Part shown: piece by piece, positions 8,754 to 19,378 of the stretch
Numbering within the stretch: position 1 is the first letter of the stretch
How the letters are laid out: each line of letters opens with the position of its first letter
From: Cupriavidus pinatubonensis
GTDB lineage: Bacteria; Pseudomonadota; Gammaproteobacteria; Burkholderiales; Burkholderiaceae
Direction of reading: 5' to 3'
Length of the DNA: 64,000 nt
NCBI RefSeq assembly: GCF_019602855.1
Contig: NZ_CP080766.1
Coordinates: 1,860,001-1,924,000 of the forward strand
Program-made: the position numbers and the translations under genes
The notes under the pieces: model-generated
What the model was told of the DNA's origin: nothing
The model's input: the letters and a program-made list of their open reading frames with translations, nothing else
Databases searched by the model: none

Positions 8754-9809
8754 GTGCAGACGGCCAGCGTCGGCAAGCTGATCCGCAGCGCCAGCCTGAA
8801 CGGTTACATCGAACTGGTGGAGTCGCTCGGGCTGGACCCCTACGCGTTCCTGCGCGGAGTCGGATTGTCGGCGCGGCTGCTGGAAGACCCGGAACGGCTG
8901 ATCCCGAGCCATGCCGTTCGCGAACTGCTCGAAGTCACGGCAGCTGCCACCGGCGTGGAAGATTTCGCGCTGCGGCTCGCGGCCCAGCGCTCGTTCTCGA
9001 ACCTCGGGCCGATCAGCCTGGTGCTGAAGGAAGAACCCACGCCGCGGCTGGCGCTCGAGACGCTGTGCCGCTATCTCAAGCTGCTCAGCGCGTCGCTGAT
9101 CACGCGTATCGAGGACAGCGGCAACACCGTGATCGTCCGCGAGGAACTCGTGCCGAGTCCAGGGCTTGCCACGCGGCAGGCCATGGAGCTCGCCGTGGGT
9201 GTGAAGTTTCGCATCCTGCGCGAACTGATCGGTCCGCGGTGGCGGCCCGTCGAGGTGTGCTTCACGCATCGCGCGCCGCTCGATGTATCGGCGCACCGTG
9301 TCTTCTTCGGTTGCAAGCCGATGTTCAACCAGTCGTTCAATGGGCTGGTCTGCGCGGCGGCGGACTTGCAGATGCCACGAACGACGGAGAATGCGGGCGC
9401 GGCACGCTTTGCGCGCGACTACCTTGAGACGGCGCTTCGGCAGCGTAGTGAAGGCATTCGTGAATCGTGCCGGGAGTTGATCCTGGCTTTGCTGCCGGGT
9501 GGGCGCTGTACTGCGCAGCAACTGGCGCACCATCTGCGTGTCGACCGTCGCACGCTTTACCGGTATCTCAATGCGGAAGGGGTGACGTTTTCAGAGTTGC
9601 TCAATGAGGTGCGGGCGGAGTTGGTGATACGCCATCTTCGGGAAAGTGACCTGCCAGTGGGCGAGGTTTCAGCCTTGCTCGGATTCTCGGCGCAAAGCTG
9701 CTTCAGTCACTGGTTTCGCGTGACGTTTGGGTGTAGTGCGTCTGAGTGGCGCAGGCAAACGATGTTCGCCGGTCCGCAAGCTCGCGCCGAAGCGGTGCTG
9801 GAGCGATAA
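8754..9809 (+). CDS. AraC-family transcriptional regulator (paralogue of 5208-6209)
   Basis: About 351 aa with the same architecture as the regulator at 5208-6209: an arabinose_bd-like effector domain (GPISLVLKEEPTPR segment) and a C-terminal double HTH ending LLGFSAQSCFSHWFRVTFGCSASEWR. GGAG at 8745-8748 stands five bases before a GTG at 8754; another in-frame GTG at 8748 overlaps the stop codon of the receptor gene, so translation is probably coupled. The pairing of two related regulators around one BKACE/receptor promoter suggests recent duplication with divided roles. Confidence 0.88.
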   Translation: MQTASVGKLIRSASLNGYIELVESLGLDPYAFLRGVGLSARLLEDPERLIPSHAVRELLEVTAAATGVEDFALRLAAQRSFSNLGPISLVLKEEPTPRLALETLCRYLKLLSASLITRIEDSGNTVIVREELVPSPGLATRQAMELAVGVKFRILRELIGPRWRPVEVCFTHRAPLDVSAHRVFFGCKPMFNQSFNGLVCAAADLQMPRTTENAGAARFARDYLETALRQRSEGIRESCRELILALLPGGRCTAQQLAHHLRVDRRTLYRYLNAEGVTFSELLNEVRAELVIRHLRESDLPVGEVSALLGFSAQSCFSHWFRVTFGCSASEWRRQTMFAGPQARAEAVLER

Positions 9810-9868
9810 GTGTGGCGCATCTGATCTGAAAGCGAAGCAAGAAGCATATCCAGCTGAGCCATCGCGCG

Positions 9869-10361
9869 TCAGCAACAACGTCTGGAACCGTGGGTCAAGC
9901 GCCGGCAGCGATTGTGGTGTTGCCGGATACGCCGGTGAGGTGTGGGGACGATGCGCACGCGCAGCACGGGATGCACCCAGTAGCCGATGCGGCGCGACCA
10001 GCCGATCGACACGCCGATCAGGAAGCCCGCGACGCCGCCATAGGCCACGCCGAGGCCAAGCAGCTTTAGCGTGTTGAGCGTGCTGTCGCCGAGCCGGGGC
10101 CAGTCGTCGACGTAGACCTCGATCAGCGCCAGCAGCGCAGCGGCGGCCAGCGCGGCGATGCTGAGTTCCTCGGTGTAGGCCCAGTCGGAGAAGCCCGCGA
10201 CCTTGTTCGGCCAGCGCCAAGTGATGGCGCCGAACGCGGTCCATGCGATGGCGGCAGCGATACCGGTCGGCCACGGCCGCCATGCGGTGCGCGACTCCGG
10301 CGTGGCAGCGCCGCGCGCGAGCGCCGCCGGCGGGTTCGGACAATGTATGGCTATGGCTCAT
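9869..10361 (-). pseudogene. Truncated and frameshifted sulfonate-type ABC transporter permease
   Basis: The minus-strand ATG at 10361 (GGGAG eight bases upstream) opens a frame that loses protein character after about 16 codons. In the next frame the sequence continues as an ABC permease N terminus: membrane segments around AAIAWTAFGAITW and ALAAAALLALIEVYV, then TLNTLKLLGLGVAYGGVAGFL and SIGWSRRIGYWVHPVLR. Homology stops abruptly near 9959 and the frame closes at 9869, so the central and C-terminal permease domain is missing. The shift lies in a CG repeat near 10310. It follows the SsuD-like monooxygenase gene on the same strand, so an ABC uptake system was probably deleted here. The rest of 9810-10434 shows nothing further. 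Confidence 0.7.
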
Positions 10362-10434
10362 GGATTCGGCTCCCCGCTTTTGTTGTGTCGTTTTGGTTGG
10401 GTCAGTCCGGCAGTTCAGTGACGACAGCTTGCGC

Positions 10435-11532
10435 TCAGGCGGCTTTGCGATTCCGCTGCTGCTGCGCATCGCGCTGCGCGACCAGTTCGCGCACACGCGG
10501 AATCAGTTCGCGGCCATAGTCGACGACGTCTTCCAGCGGGTCGAAGCCGCGGATCAGGAAAGTCGTGACACCGAGGTCGTAGTACTCCAGCAGCGCTTGG
10601 GCCACTTGCTCAGGTGTACCGACGAGGCCGGTGGAGTTCGAGCGTCCGCCGGTCTCGCGAGCAATCGCGGTCCACAGGCGCTGGTCGACGCGGTCGCCCT
10701 GTTCTGCCGCCGCAAGCAGGCGGCGCGCGCCTTCGCTCTGTTGCGGGCCGCCGCGGCTATAGCCCTGCTGCACGCGCAGCGCGCGGGTGCGTTCGAGGAT
10801 GCTGTCGGCGCGGGCCCAGGCCTTCTCCTCGGTCTCGGCCAGTACCGGGCGGAACGACACCGAGAAGCGCACCTCGCGGCCATGCTTCGCGGCTTCGGCG
10901 CGTACGCGTGTGGTCAGGTCGCGCACCTGGTCGAGCGATTCTCCCCACAGCGCATACACGTCGGCATGCTTGCCCGCGACCGTTAGCGCCGCTTCGGATG
11001 CGCCGCCGAAATAGATCGGCACATGCGGCTTCTGCGCCGGCTTGACTTCGGAGAAGCCGTTGCTGAACCGGTAGTACTTGCCTTCGTGATCGAACGGTTT
11101 GTCCGCGGTCCAGATGCGGCGCAGGATGCCGAGGTACTCGTCGGTGCGCGCGTAGCGTTCGTCGTGGTTCAGGTAATCGCCATCGCGCTTCTGTTCGTGG
11201 TCGGAGCCGCCAGAAATGAAATGCACGCCGAGCCGGCCGCCGCTGAACTGGTCGAGCGTGGCGATCTGGCGCGCGGCCAGCGTCGGTGCGGTGAAGCCCG
11301 GGCGATGGGCCAGCATGAAGTGGATGCGCTCGGTGACCGTGGCCGCATAGGAAATCGTCAGCGTCGCCGACGGGCCCGTGGAATGGTGCGGCACCAGGAT
11401 GCGGTCGAAGCCGGCCTGCTCATGGGCCTGCGCGAATGCGCGCACGTAATCGCGATCGATCACCGGGCCCGTCGGGCGGTGGATTTCGGACTGCTTCTGG
11501 CTCTGGATCATGCCGATGATATCGACGCTCAT
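10435..11532 (-). CDS. LLM-class FMNH2-dependent monooxygenase, SsuD-like
   Basis: A 365-aa flavin-dependent monooxygenase of the luciferase-like superfamily, closest in style to alkanesulfonate monooxygenase SsuD. The fold signatures include the N-terminal strand region, HRPGFTAPTLAARQIATLDQFSGGRLGVHFISGG and the C-terminal STGLVGTPEQVAQALLEYYDLGVTTFLIRGFDPLED, typical of SsuD-type enzymes. AGGAG lies eight bases before the ATG at 11532. The gene precedes a broken sulfonate-type permease and is divergent from an SfnB-like acyl-CoA dehydrogenase gene, so a desulfonation role is likely; the exact substrate is not known. The reductase partner is not encoded nearby. Confidence 0.88.
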   Translation of the reverse strand: MSVDIIGMIQSQKQSEIHRPTGPVIDRDYVRAFAQAHEQAGFDRILVPHHSTGPSATLTISYAATVTERIHFMLAHRPGFTAPTLAARQIATLDQFSGGRLGVHFISGGSDHEQKRDGDYLNHDERYARTDEYLGILRRIWTADKPFDHEGKYYRFSNGFSEVKPAQKPHVPIYFGGASEAALTVAGKHADVYALWGESLDQVRDLTTRVRAEAAKHGREVRFSVSFRPVLAETEEKAWARADSILERTRALRVQQGYSRGGPQQSEGARRLLAAAEQGDRVDQRLWTAIARETGGRSNSTGLVGTPEQVAQALLEYYDLGVTTFLIRGFDPLEDVVDYGRELIPRVRELVAQRDAQQQRNRKAA

Positions 11533-11777
11533 GCGAGTTTCTCCTGGATGGAAGGGTGCAACGTAGCGCTCGCGCGGACGGCGCAAGGCGATGTGCAAAG
11601 GAAGAGACGACAAAGGGGCAGGGCCACAACGTACGCCCAAACGCCGCGCGGCCGAACGAATAAAAACGACAGACCATATGCAGGATGCGTCGTTATCGAA
11701 ACGGCGCGGCGGCGGTACGCTATATGGCATTCACAAGCGGTGCGTGGCTCGCGTACCGACCCTGCAAGGAATCCACC

Positions 11778-12985
11778 ATGTCCCTGTCTTCCCTGCGCCG
11801 GCTGCCGAGCAGCGAGGCGCTGCTCGGCGATGTGCTCGCCCAGTTGACGCCTCGCCTTGCGGCAACCGCCGCGCAGCACGACGCCGCGGCGAGCTTTCCT
11901 CACGAGAACTTCACGCTGCTGCACCAGTACGGTTTGATCTCGCAGGTAGTGCCGCGCCCACACGGTGGCGGCGGAGCGGGGTTGGCAGAGGCGCGCCGCA
12001 TCATCGATGCGGTGGCCAGCGGCGATGCCGCGACGGCGCTGGTGCTGACCATGACCTATCTGCAGCATCGCGCGATCGGCCGAGCCGATACGCACTGGAC
12101 CGAAGCGGTACGCAAACAGGTATTCGCGAGCGCGGTTGAAGATGGCGGACTGATCAATTCGCTGCGAGTGGAGCCAGACCTTGGCTCGCCTGCCCGCGGT
12201 GGCTTGCCGGGCACCGTTGCCACGCGCCTGGCGAACGGATGGCGGCTTAGCGGCCGCAAGCTGTACAGCACCGGCATTCCGGCATTGCGCTGGCTGTCGG
12301 TCTGGGCACGCACCGACGAGCCACAGCCGCGCGTCGGGGTGTTCCTCGTGCCCCGGCCCGGGAGGGACACGGCGGGAATCCGCATCGTGGAGAACTGGAA
12401 TCACATGGGCCTGCGCGCGTCGGGCAGCCATGAGACGGTGCTCGACAATGTGTGGATTCCGCCCGAAAACGCCGTCGACATCCGCGAGCCTTCGGCGTGG
12501 GCGCCCGCTGGCGCCAGCCAGGCCGATGTCGATGCCAATGCGGACCAGCAGGCATGGATGGTGGTGCTGCTCGGCAGCCTTTATGACGCCGTGGCGCGTG
12601 CGGGCTTCGACTGGATCCTCGCCTTTGTGCGGGAGCGGACACCCGGAAGCCTTGGCGCGCCGCTCGCGACACTGCCACGCGGCAGGAAGCGATCGGCGAA
12701 ATCGCGACGCTGCTGCATGCCAACCAGGCGCTGCTCGACGATGCCGCCGCACGCACCGACGCCGGCACCCCGCCGACACCGACCGACAGCGGACTGTTAA
12801 AGTTCACGGTGACGGGCAATGCGATCCGCGCGGTGGAGCTGGCGCTGCAGCTGTCGGGCAACCACGGCCTGAGCCGCAACAATCCGCTGGAACGCCATTA
12901 CCGTGACGTGCTGTGCAGCCGCATCCATACGCCGCAGAATGATTCGATCCTCGTGGCGGCCGGGCGCGTGGCGCTCGGACAATGA
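11778..12985 (+). pseudogene. Acyl-CoA dehydrogenase-fold (SfnB/DszC-like) gene with a frameshift
   Basis: ATG at 11778 with AAGGA seven bases upstream opens an acyl-CoA-dehydrogenase-fold flavoprotein of the kind linked to sulfur acquisition. N-terminal helices, the middle beta domain (GRKLYSTGIPALRWLSVWAR) and NWNHMGLRASGSHETVLDNVWIP are in one frame. After LGAPLATLPR the frame fails; a missing base near 12682 restores QEAIGEIATLLHANQALLDD and the conserved end LSGNHGLSRNNPLERHYRD up to the stop at 12983-12985. The intact protein would be about 402 aa. As written the product would be truncated after scrambled residues. It could be a real pseudogene or a single-base sequencing error in a GC-rich stretch. 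Confidence 0.75.
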
Positions 12986-13003
12986 CATATCAGGAGACAC
13001 GGG

Positions 13004-13627
13004 ATGAGTGAGTCCCCCACCGCGGGCCGCGCTTCGCTGGCGCCGCTGCGCGAGTTCATCACGGGCCTGTCGGCGCTGCTGGATGAGCAGCCCGGCGAGG
13101 CGCGCATCCTGCGCGAAGGCGGCGCGCTGCTGGCACGGCTGGTCGCACGCGATGACTGGCTGCCCGATGCGTTCGCGCAGCCGCATCCCGAGTACTACCA
13201 GCAGATGCTGCTGCACTGCGACTCGGCCGAGCGCTTTTCGATCGTCAGTTTCGTGTGGGGGCCGGGCCAGCGCACGCCGATTCATGACCACACGGTGTGG
13301 GGCCTGATCGGCATGCTGCGCGGCGCCGAGTATTCGCAGCCATTCGTGCTCGATGGATCGGGCCGGCCGGTTCTGCATGGCGAGCCGACGCGGCTGGAGC
13401 CGGGCCACGTGGAAGCCGTTTCGCCAACCGTGGGCGATATCCACCGCGTGCACAACGCCTACGACGACCGCGTCTCGATCAGCATCCACGTGTACGGCGC
13501 CAACATCGGCGGCGTGCGCCGCAGCGTCTATACCGAAGCCGGCGAACGCAAGCCGTTCATTTCCGGCTATTCCAACCCTTACCTGCCCAATCCGTGGGAC
13601 CGCTCGAAGGATTCCGCCGCATCATGA
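13004..13627 (+). CDS. Cupin thiol dioxygenase (cysteine/3-mercaptopropionate dioxygenase family)
   Basis: A 207-aa cupin of the cysteine dioxygenase family that oxidises a thiol to a sulfinic acid with Fe(II) and O2. The three iron histidines are visible: H94 and H96 in PIHDHTVWG and H147 in GDIHRVHN. At the substrate-binding position the protein has YYQQ (Gln66/67) instead of the arginine of true cysteine dioxygenases; this Q-type is associated with 3-mercaptopropionate dioxygenases such as the Azotobacter enzyme. AGGAG precedes the ATG. Its stop overlaps the start of the rhodanese gene (ATGA), so the two are translationally coupled. Confidence 0.88.
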   Translation: MSESPTAGRASLAPLREFITGLSALLDEQPGEARILREGGALLARLVARDDWLPDAFAQPHPEYYQQMLLHCDSAERFSIVSFVWGPGQRTPIHDHTVWGLIGMLRGAEYSQPFVLDGSGRPVLHGEPTRLEPGHVEAVSPTVGDIHRVHNAYDDRVSISIHVYGANIGGVRRSVYTEAGERKPFISGYSNPYLPNPWDRSKDSAAS

Positions 13628-15231
13628 CCGTTTCTGCACAACCGTTTCCGCTGATTACCAGCCAGGCCGTGCGCCAGGCGCTGCTGGACCGCACGGAGAT
13701 CGCACTGATCGACGTGCGCGAGGAAGATCCGTTTGCGCAGTCGCATCCGCTGTGGGCGGCTAACTTCCCGCTGTCCAAGCTCGAACTCGAAGCGTGGCCG
13801 CGCATCCCGCGCCGCGATACGCGCATCGTTGTCTATGGCGAGCATGAGGGCACCGACCTCGCGCCGCGCGCGGCGAACGTGCTGCGCGGGCTTGGCTATA
13901 CCGACGTGAACCTGCTCGAAGGTGGACTCGATGCATGGATTGCTGCCGGCGGCGAAGTGTTCCGCGACGTCAACGTGCCGAGCAAGTCGTTCGGCGAGGT
14001 CGTGGAAGCGAAGCGCCATACGCCATCGCTGGCTGCGCCGGAGGTCAAGGCTCTGATCGATCGCGGTGCCGACGTGGTCGTGGTGGACGCCCGGCGGTTC
14101 GACGAATACCAGACCATGAGCATCCCCACGGCCACGAGCGTGCCGGGTGCCGAACTGGTGCTGCGCGTACGCGAGCTCGCGCCGAACCCGGCGACGCAGG
14201 TCATCGTGAATTGCGCGGGCCGCACGCGCAGCATCATCGGCACACAATCACTGATCAACGCCGGCATTCCCAACCCTGTGGCAGCGCTGCGCAACGGCAC
14301 CATCGGCTGGACGCTGGCGGGGCAGACACTGGACCACGGAGCAAGCCGACGCGCGCCCCTGGAAGTCCCCGAGGCCAACCGCGAGCAGGCACGCCGAGGC
14401 GCGCGCGATATCGCCGCGCGTGCGGGTGTTCAGAGCATTGCTTATGATGCGCTGGCGTCGCTGGAAGCGCCGGGCCGCACGGTCTACCGGTTCGATGTGC
14501 GCACGCCCGAGGAATATGCCGATGGCCACTTGCCCGGCTTCGTCAACGCGCCGGGCGGACAGCTCGTCCAGGAGACCGACCACAGCGCGCCCGTGCGCGG
14601 CGCGCGCATCGTGCTGGCCGATGATGATGGCGTGCGTGCGGACATGAGTGCGTCCTGGCTTGCGCAGATGGGCTGGGATGTCCGCGTGGTCGAACCAGTC
14701 GATGCGGCGCTGCGCAGCGAAGCCGGCGTTCCGCGCGTGCCTGCGCCCGACGCGGCGCCGGTGGAGACCGTGTCGCCGGCCACGCTCGCATCGTGGCTGC
14801 AGGCGCAGGATGGACAGACCGCCGTGCTCGATGTCACGGCCAGCGCCAACTACGTAAAGCGCCATATCCCGGGCGCGTGGTTCGTCATACGCGCGCAGTT
14901 GGCTGATGCGCTGAAGCGCATTCCAGCGGCGCAGCGCTATGTGCTGACCTGCGGCACCAGCCAGCTCGCGCGCTTTGCCGCCGCGGATCTGCGTGCGCTC
15001 ACGCAGGCGGAGATCTGCGTGCTGGAAGGCGGCACGCTCGCGTGGATCGCGGCGGGTCTGCCGGTCGAAAGCGGAGAGACGCATCTGGCCGTGCCGCGCA
15101 CGGACCGCTACCGCCGACCTTACGAAGGCACCGACAACGCGGCTGCGGCGATGCAGGCGTACCTCGACTGGGAGTTCGGGCTGATCGCGCAGCTTGAACG
15201 CGATGGGACGCATTTTTTTAATGTGGTCTGA
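13624..15231 (+). CDS. Four-domain rhodanese-like sulfurtransferase
   Basis: A 535-aa protein of four tandem rhodanese-like domains (roughly 10-120, 130-245, 265-370, 380-500). The active-site cysteine is present in domain 2 (C197, VNCAGRTRS) and domain 4 (C443, LTCGTSQLAR) but absent in domains 1 and 3 (GEHEG and ADDDG at the loop positions), so two active and two structural domains alternate. Translation is coupled by an ATGA overlap to the thiol dioxygenase gene. The pair suggests handling of sulfinic acids or sulfane sulfur released from organic thiols; transfer to sulfite or cyanide acceptors is plausible from the family but not shown. Confidence 0.88.
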   Translation: MTVSAQPFPLITSQAVRQALLDRTEIALIDVREEDPFAQSHPLWAANFPLSKLELEAWPRIPRRDTRIVVYGEHEGTDLAPRAANVLRGLGYTDVNLLEGGLDAWIAAGGEVFRDVNVPSKSFGEVVEAKRHTPSLAAPEVKALIDRGADVVVVDARRFDEYQTMSIPTATSVPGAELVLRVRELAPNPATQVIVNCAGRTRSIIGTQSLINAGIPNPVAALRNGTIGWTLAGQTLDHGASRRAPLEVPEANREQARRGARDIAARAGVQSIAYDALASLEAPGRTVYRFDVRTPEEYADGHLPGFVNAPGGQLVQETDHSAPVRGARIVLADDDGVRADMSASWLAQMGWDVRVVEPVDAALRSEAGVPRVPAPDAAPVETVSPATLASWLQAQDGQTAVLDVTASANYVKRHIPGAWFVIRAQLADALKRIPAAQRYVLTCGTSQLARFAAADLRALTQAEICVLEGGTLAWIAAGLPVESGETHLAVPRTDRYRRPYEGTDNAAAAMQAYLDWEFGLIAQLERDGTHFFNVV

Positions 15232-15255
15232 TTTTATGGCGTAGGGGTGTTGGGC

Positions 15256-15331
15256 ACAGCGTTCCAATAAGATCAGTGGCGGGACGCCTTCGGCTGCGTT
15301 ACGCGCATGTCGTCGTCTGGACGCAAGCTCA

Positions 15332-15335
<4 letters not shown>
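15256..15335 (+). repeat. Dispersed intergenic repeat, copy A
   Basis: An 80-bp segment beginning ACAGCGTTCCAATAAG and containing GGGACGCCTTCGGCTGCG matches the reverse complement of 29937-30016 at roughly 84 percent by hand alignment (about 13 differences). It sits between the convergent rhodanese and hybrid kinase genes and its far end overlaps the last codons of the kinase gene. Function unknown; no open frame in it looks real. Confidence 0.75.
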
Positions 15336-17674
<2,339 letters not shown>

Positions 17675-17979
17675 AGGAAGCGGGCGTTTGGCGTCGGTGT
17701 GCGATCGCGAGCGTCGGGCGTTAATATGATTTAAGTGAAACTTAATTAACGCATAAATGACATTTTCGCGCATGCTAGCACAGAACTGCATTGCCCCATC
17801 CGATCTCGCAAGTTGAGGCCGGCGCGCGTGAGCCGGGGTCTGGAGTTCGTGCGCGGGCCAAGATTGAAAAAAAGGGAGTCGGGCGTTGTATCATTTCCAT
17901 CCTCGCCGCCTTCATCATCTATGGTCGGTGGCGGCATGTGGCTCACGCGCCCTGCGGAGCAAGATCCTGAGCAGGCTCC
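17675..17979. other. Divergent promoter region of the two-component genes
   Basis: 305 bp between the start codons of the hybrid kinase and the HTH-receiver gene. The part at about 17718-17765 is strikingly AT-rich for this window (TTAATATGATTTAAG and nearby TTAATTAACGCATAAATG), a plausible promoter zone for the kinase. No clear repeat operator was found. Confidence 0.4.
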
Positions 17980-18576
17980 ATGGCTGAAGAACCCGACTTT
18001 TATTCCACCCGCGAGGCGGCCCGCCGGCTAGGTGTGTCGCTGCGCTCCATCCAGGTATGGGTGGAGAGTGGGCGCCTGCCAGCATGGAAGACCGATGGCG
18101 GCCATCGGCGTATCCCGCGCACGGCGGTGGAAACGCTTGCGACGGAGCAGGATCAGGCACGCGCAGCGTCGTCGCGGCCGCCCACCATCATCCTGATCGA
18201 TGACGACCCGTACATGCTGGACCTCTGCCAGCGTGTAATTTCTACAAGACTGCCGGCCGTGCGGTTGGAAGTGGCGCAAAACGGATTTGAAGGGCTGCTC
18301 ATGATCGGGAAGGTCAATCCCGACCTGATCGTCCTCGACCTGATGATGCCGGGGATGGACGGCTTCCGGCTGATCCATGCACTTGGCAGGGTTCCCCACT
18401 ACTGCGAGATCGGCACCGTCGTCATGACGGGCCTGACGGAAGAGGAAATCGCCGCGCACGGTGGGCTGCCCGCTGCGGTCACCGTGCTGCGCAAGCCCCA
18501 AGGCGTGCTGGCGTTGCCCGAGACGATCGAAATGCTGCTCAAGCTGCCCGCCGGCCACGAGGCGGCGGCGGCCTGA
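17980..18576 (+). CDS. Reversed-architecture response regulator: N-terminal HTH, C-terminal receiver
   Basis: A 198-aa protein with an N-terminal MerR/excisionase-like winged HTH (residues 6-52, STREAARRLGVSLRSIQVWVESG and GGHRRIPR) followed by a receiver domain (about 68-190). Receiver residues are intact: acidic pair D74/D75, phosphoacceptor D120 in VLDLMMPGMDGF, T150 and K172. Most response regulators have the receiver first, so this order is unusual. It starts 305 bp from the divergent hybrid kinase, which ends in an HPt domain able to phosphorylate it. Targets are unknown. The upstream Shine-Dalgarno sequence is weak. Confidence 0.88.
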   Translation: MAEEPDFYSTREAARRLGVSLRSIQVWVESGRLPAWKTDGGHRRIPRTAVETLATEQDQARAASSRPPTIILIDDDPYMLDLCQRVISTRLPAVRLEVAQNGFEGLLMIGKVNPDLIVLDLMMPGMDGFRLIHALGRVPHYCEIGTVVMTGLTEEEIAAHGGLPAAVTVLRKPQGVLALPETIEMLLKLPAGHEAAAA

Positions 18577-18905
18577 ACCACTGCGCGCCGGCTCCCTTCG
18601 AGCGTCCGGACTCCGCGCTTTTCCACCGGGACGAAAACCTCAACCGGCCTCCAAGCCACTGCGGGCTCGTGACGGTTTCTGCACGCATATCTAACCGTAC
18701 AGTCATGGAAATGCAACAAATTGTTACGTAGACTGCGATGAGTATCATTTTTCCCACATCGAGGCGTGCACCCCGCTGGGCGGATGGTTCTAAATACTTC
18801 AACAAATCAATAAGTTATTTGAGATCTCTGCTATGGCAGGCGCGTATCGGCACTCGCCTTATTGTGGCATATGGAGCATAACTGCTCTCAAGTACACCTT
18901 TTGCG

Positions 18906-19028
18906 TTGTTGTGGTTTCATTTTCAATATATTGTTTCCCGGCGGTGCGTATCCTCCCGTACCGTCGAGCAGTCATCCATGCTCGTTCGGCACCCCCGTGC
19001 CCGCACTGTCCGGGCACGGGTTCTTTTT
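18906..19028 (+). ncRNA. Candidate small RNA or regulatory leader
   Basis: In the 501-bp gap 18577-19077, a promoter-like TTGTTG (18906-18911), 17-bp spacer and TATTGT (18929-18934) precede a segment with two stem-loops: CGAGCA/TGCTCG (18965-18984) and a strong intrinsic terminator (18994-19028). The predicted RNA would be about 88 nt from about 18941. It may be a free small RNA or an attenuated leader of the 90-aa gene that starts 50 bp after the terminator. No riboswitch family was recognised. The earlier part of the gap (18577-18900) holds nothing I can name. Confidence 0.45.
18994..19028 (+). terminator. Strong Rho-independent terminator
   Basis: Perfect 10-bp GC-rich stem (CCCGTGCCCG at 18994-19003 with CGGGCACGGG at 19011-19020), 7-nt loop, then TTCTTTTT. 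It reads in the plus direction, has no coding gene directly upstream and lies 50 bp before the next start codon. Confidence 0.8.
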
Positions 19029-19077
19029 GGAGACATAAACGCATCCGGCTCTGCGACAAGCTGAAGTGGAGAAAAAG

Positions 19078-19347
19078 ATGGTCGTACCTCTGAGATGGGT
19101 GACCGAGAGCTATCGCGGCATGTTCATCCACGCGTTGGCTTTTGAACTGGTGGACGCCACCAGGGAGCTGACCGGACCGGGACCGAAATGGGGTTATCTG
19201 CTGGGCGTCGGATATGCGGACGTTCCGAGTCACGATATGCAGTACGACCGCGAGGTCGACAAGCAGGACTACTACACGCGTGCCGCAGCCGAGCAGGCAG
19301 CGATCCACTATGGCCAACGTATCATCGACGTGATCTTCGAAATGCGT
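19078..19347 (+). CDS. Small hypothetical protein, 90 aa
   Basis: ATG at 19078 with GGAG six bases upstream (19068-19071). The product is acidic to neutral with no signal peptide, membrane span or recognised motif; it is rich in aromatic residues (RWVTESYRGMF, GYLLGVGYADVP, QDYYTR) and ends IIDVIFEMR. I do not recognise the family. The protein-like composition, clear ribosome binding site and normal codon use argue that it is real. It is preceded by the candidate leader or small RNA and convergent with the membrane protein gene 31 bp downstream. Confidence 0.6.
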
Positions 19348-19378
19348 TGACGACTGGCCGCGTCGACAAGCCGCTTCT

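Noticed and set aside
18833-19093. Plus-strand 86-codon frame across the small RNA candidate
   Set aside because: It runs through the promoter-like region and the terminator and overlaps the better-supported gene at 19078.
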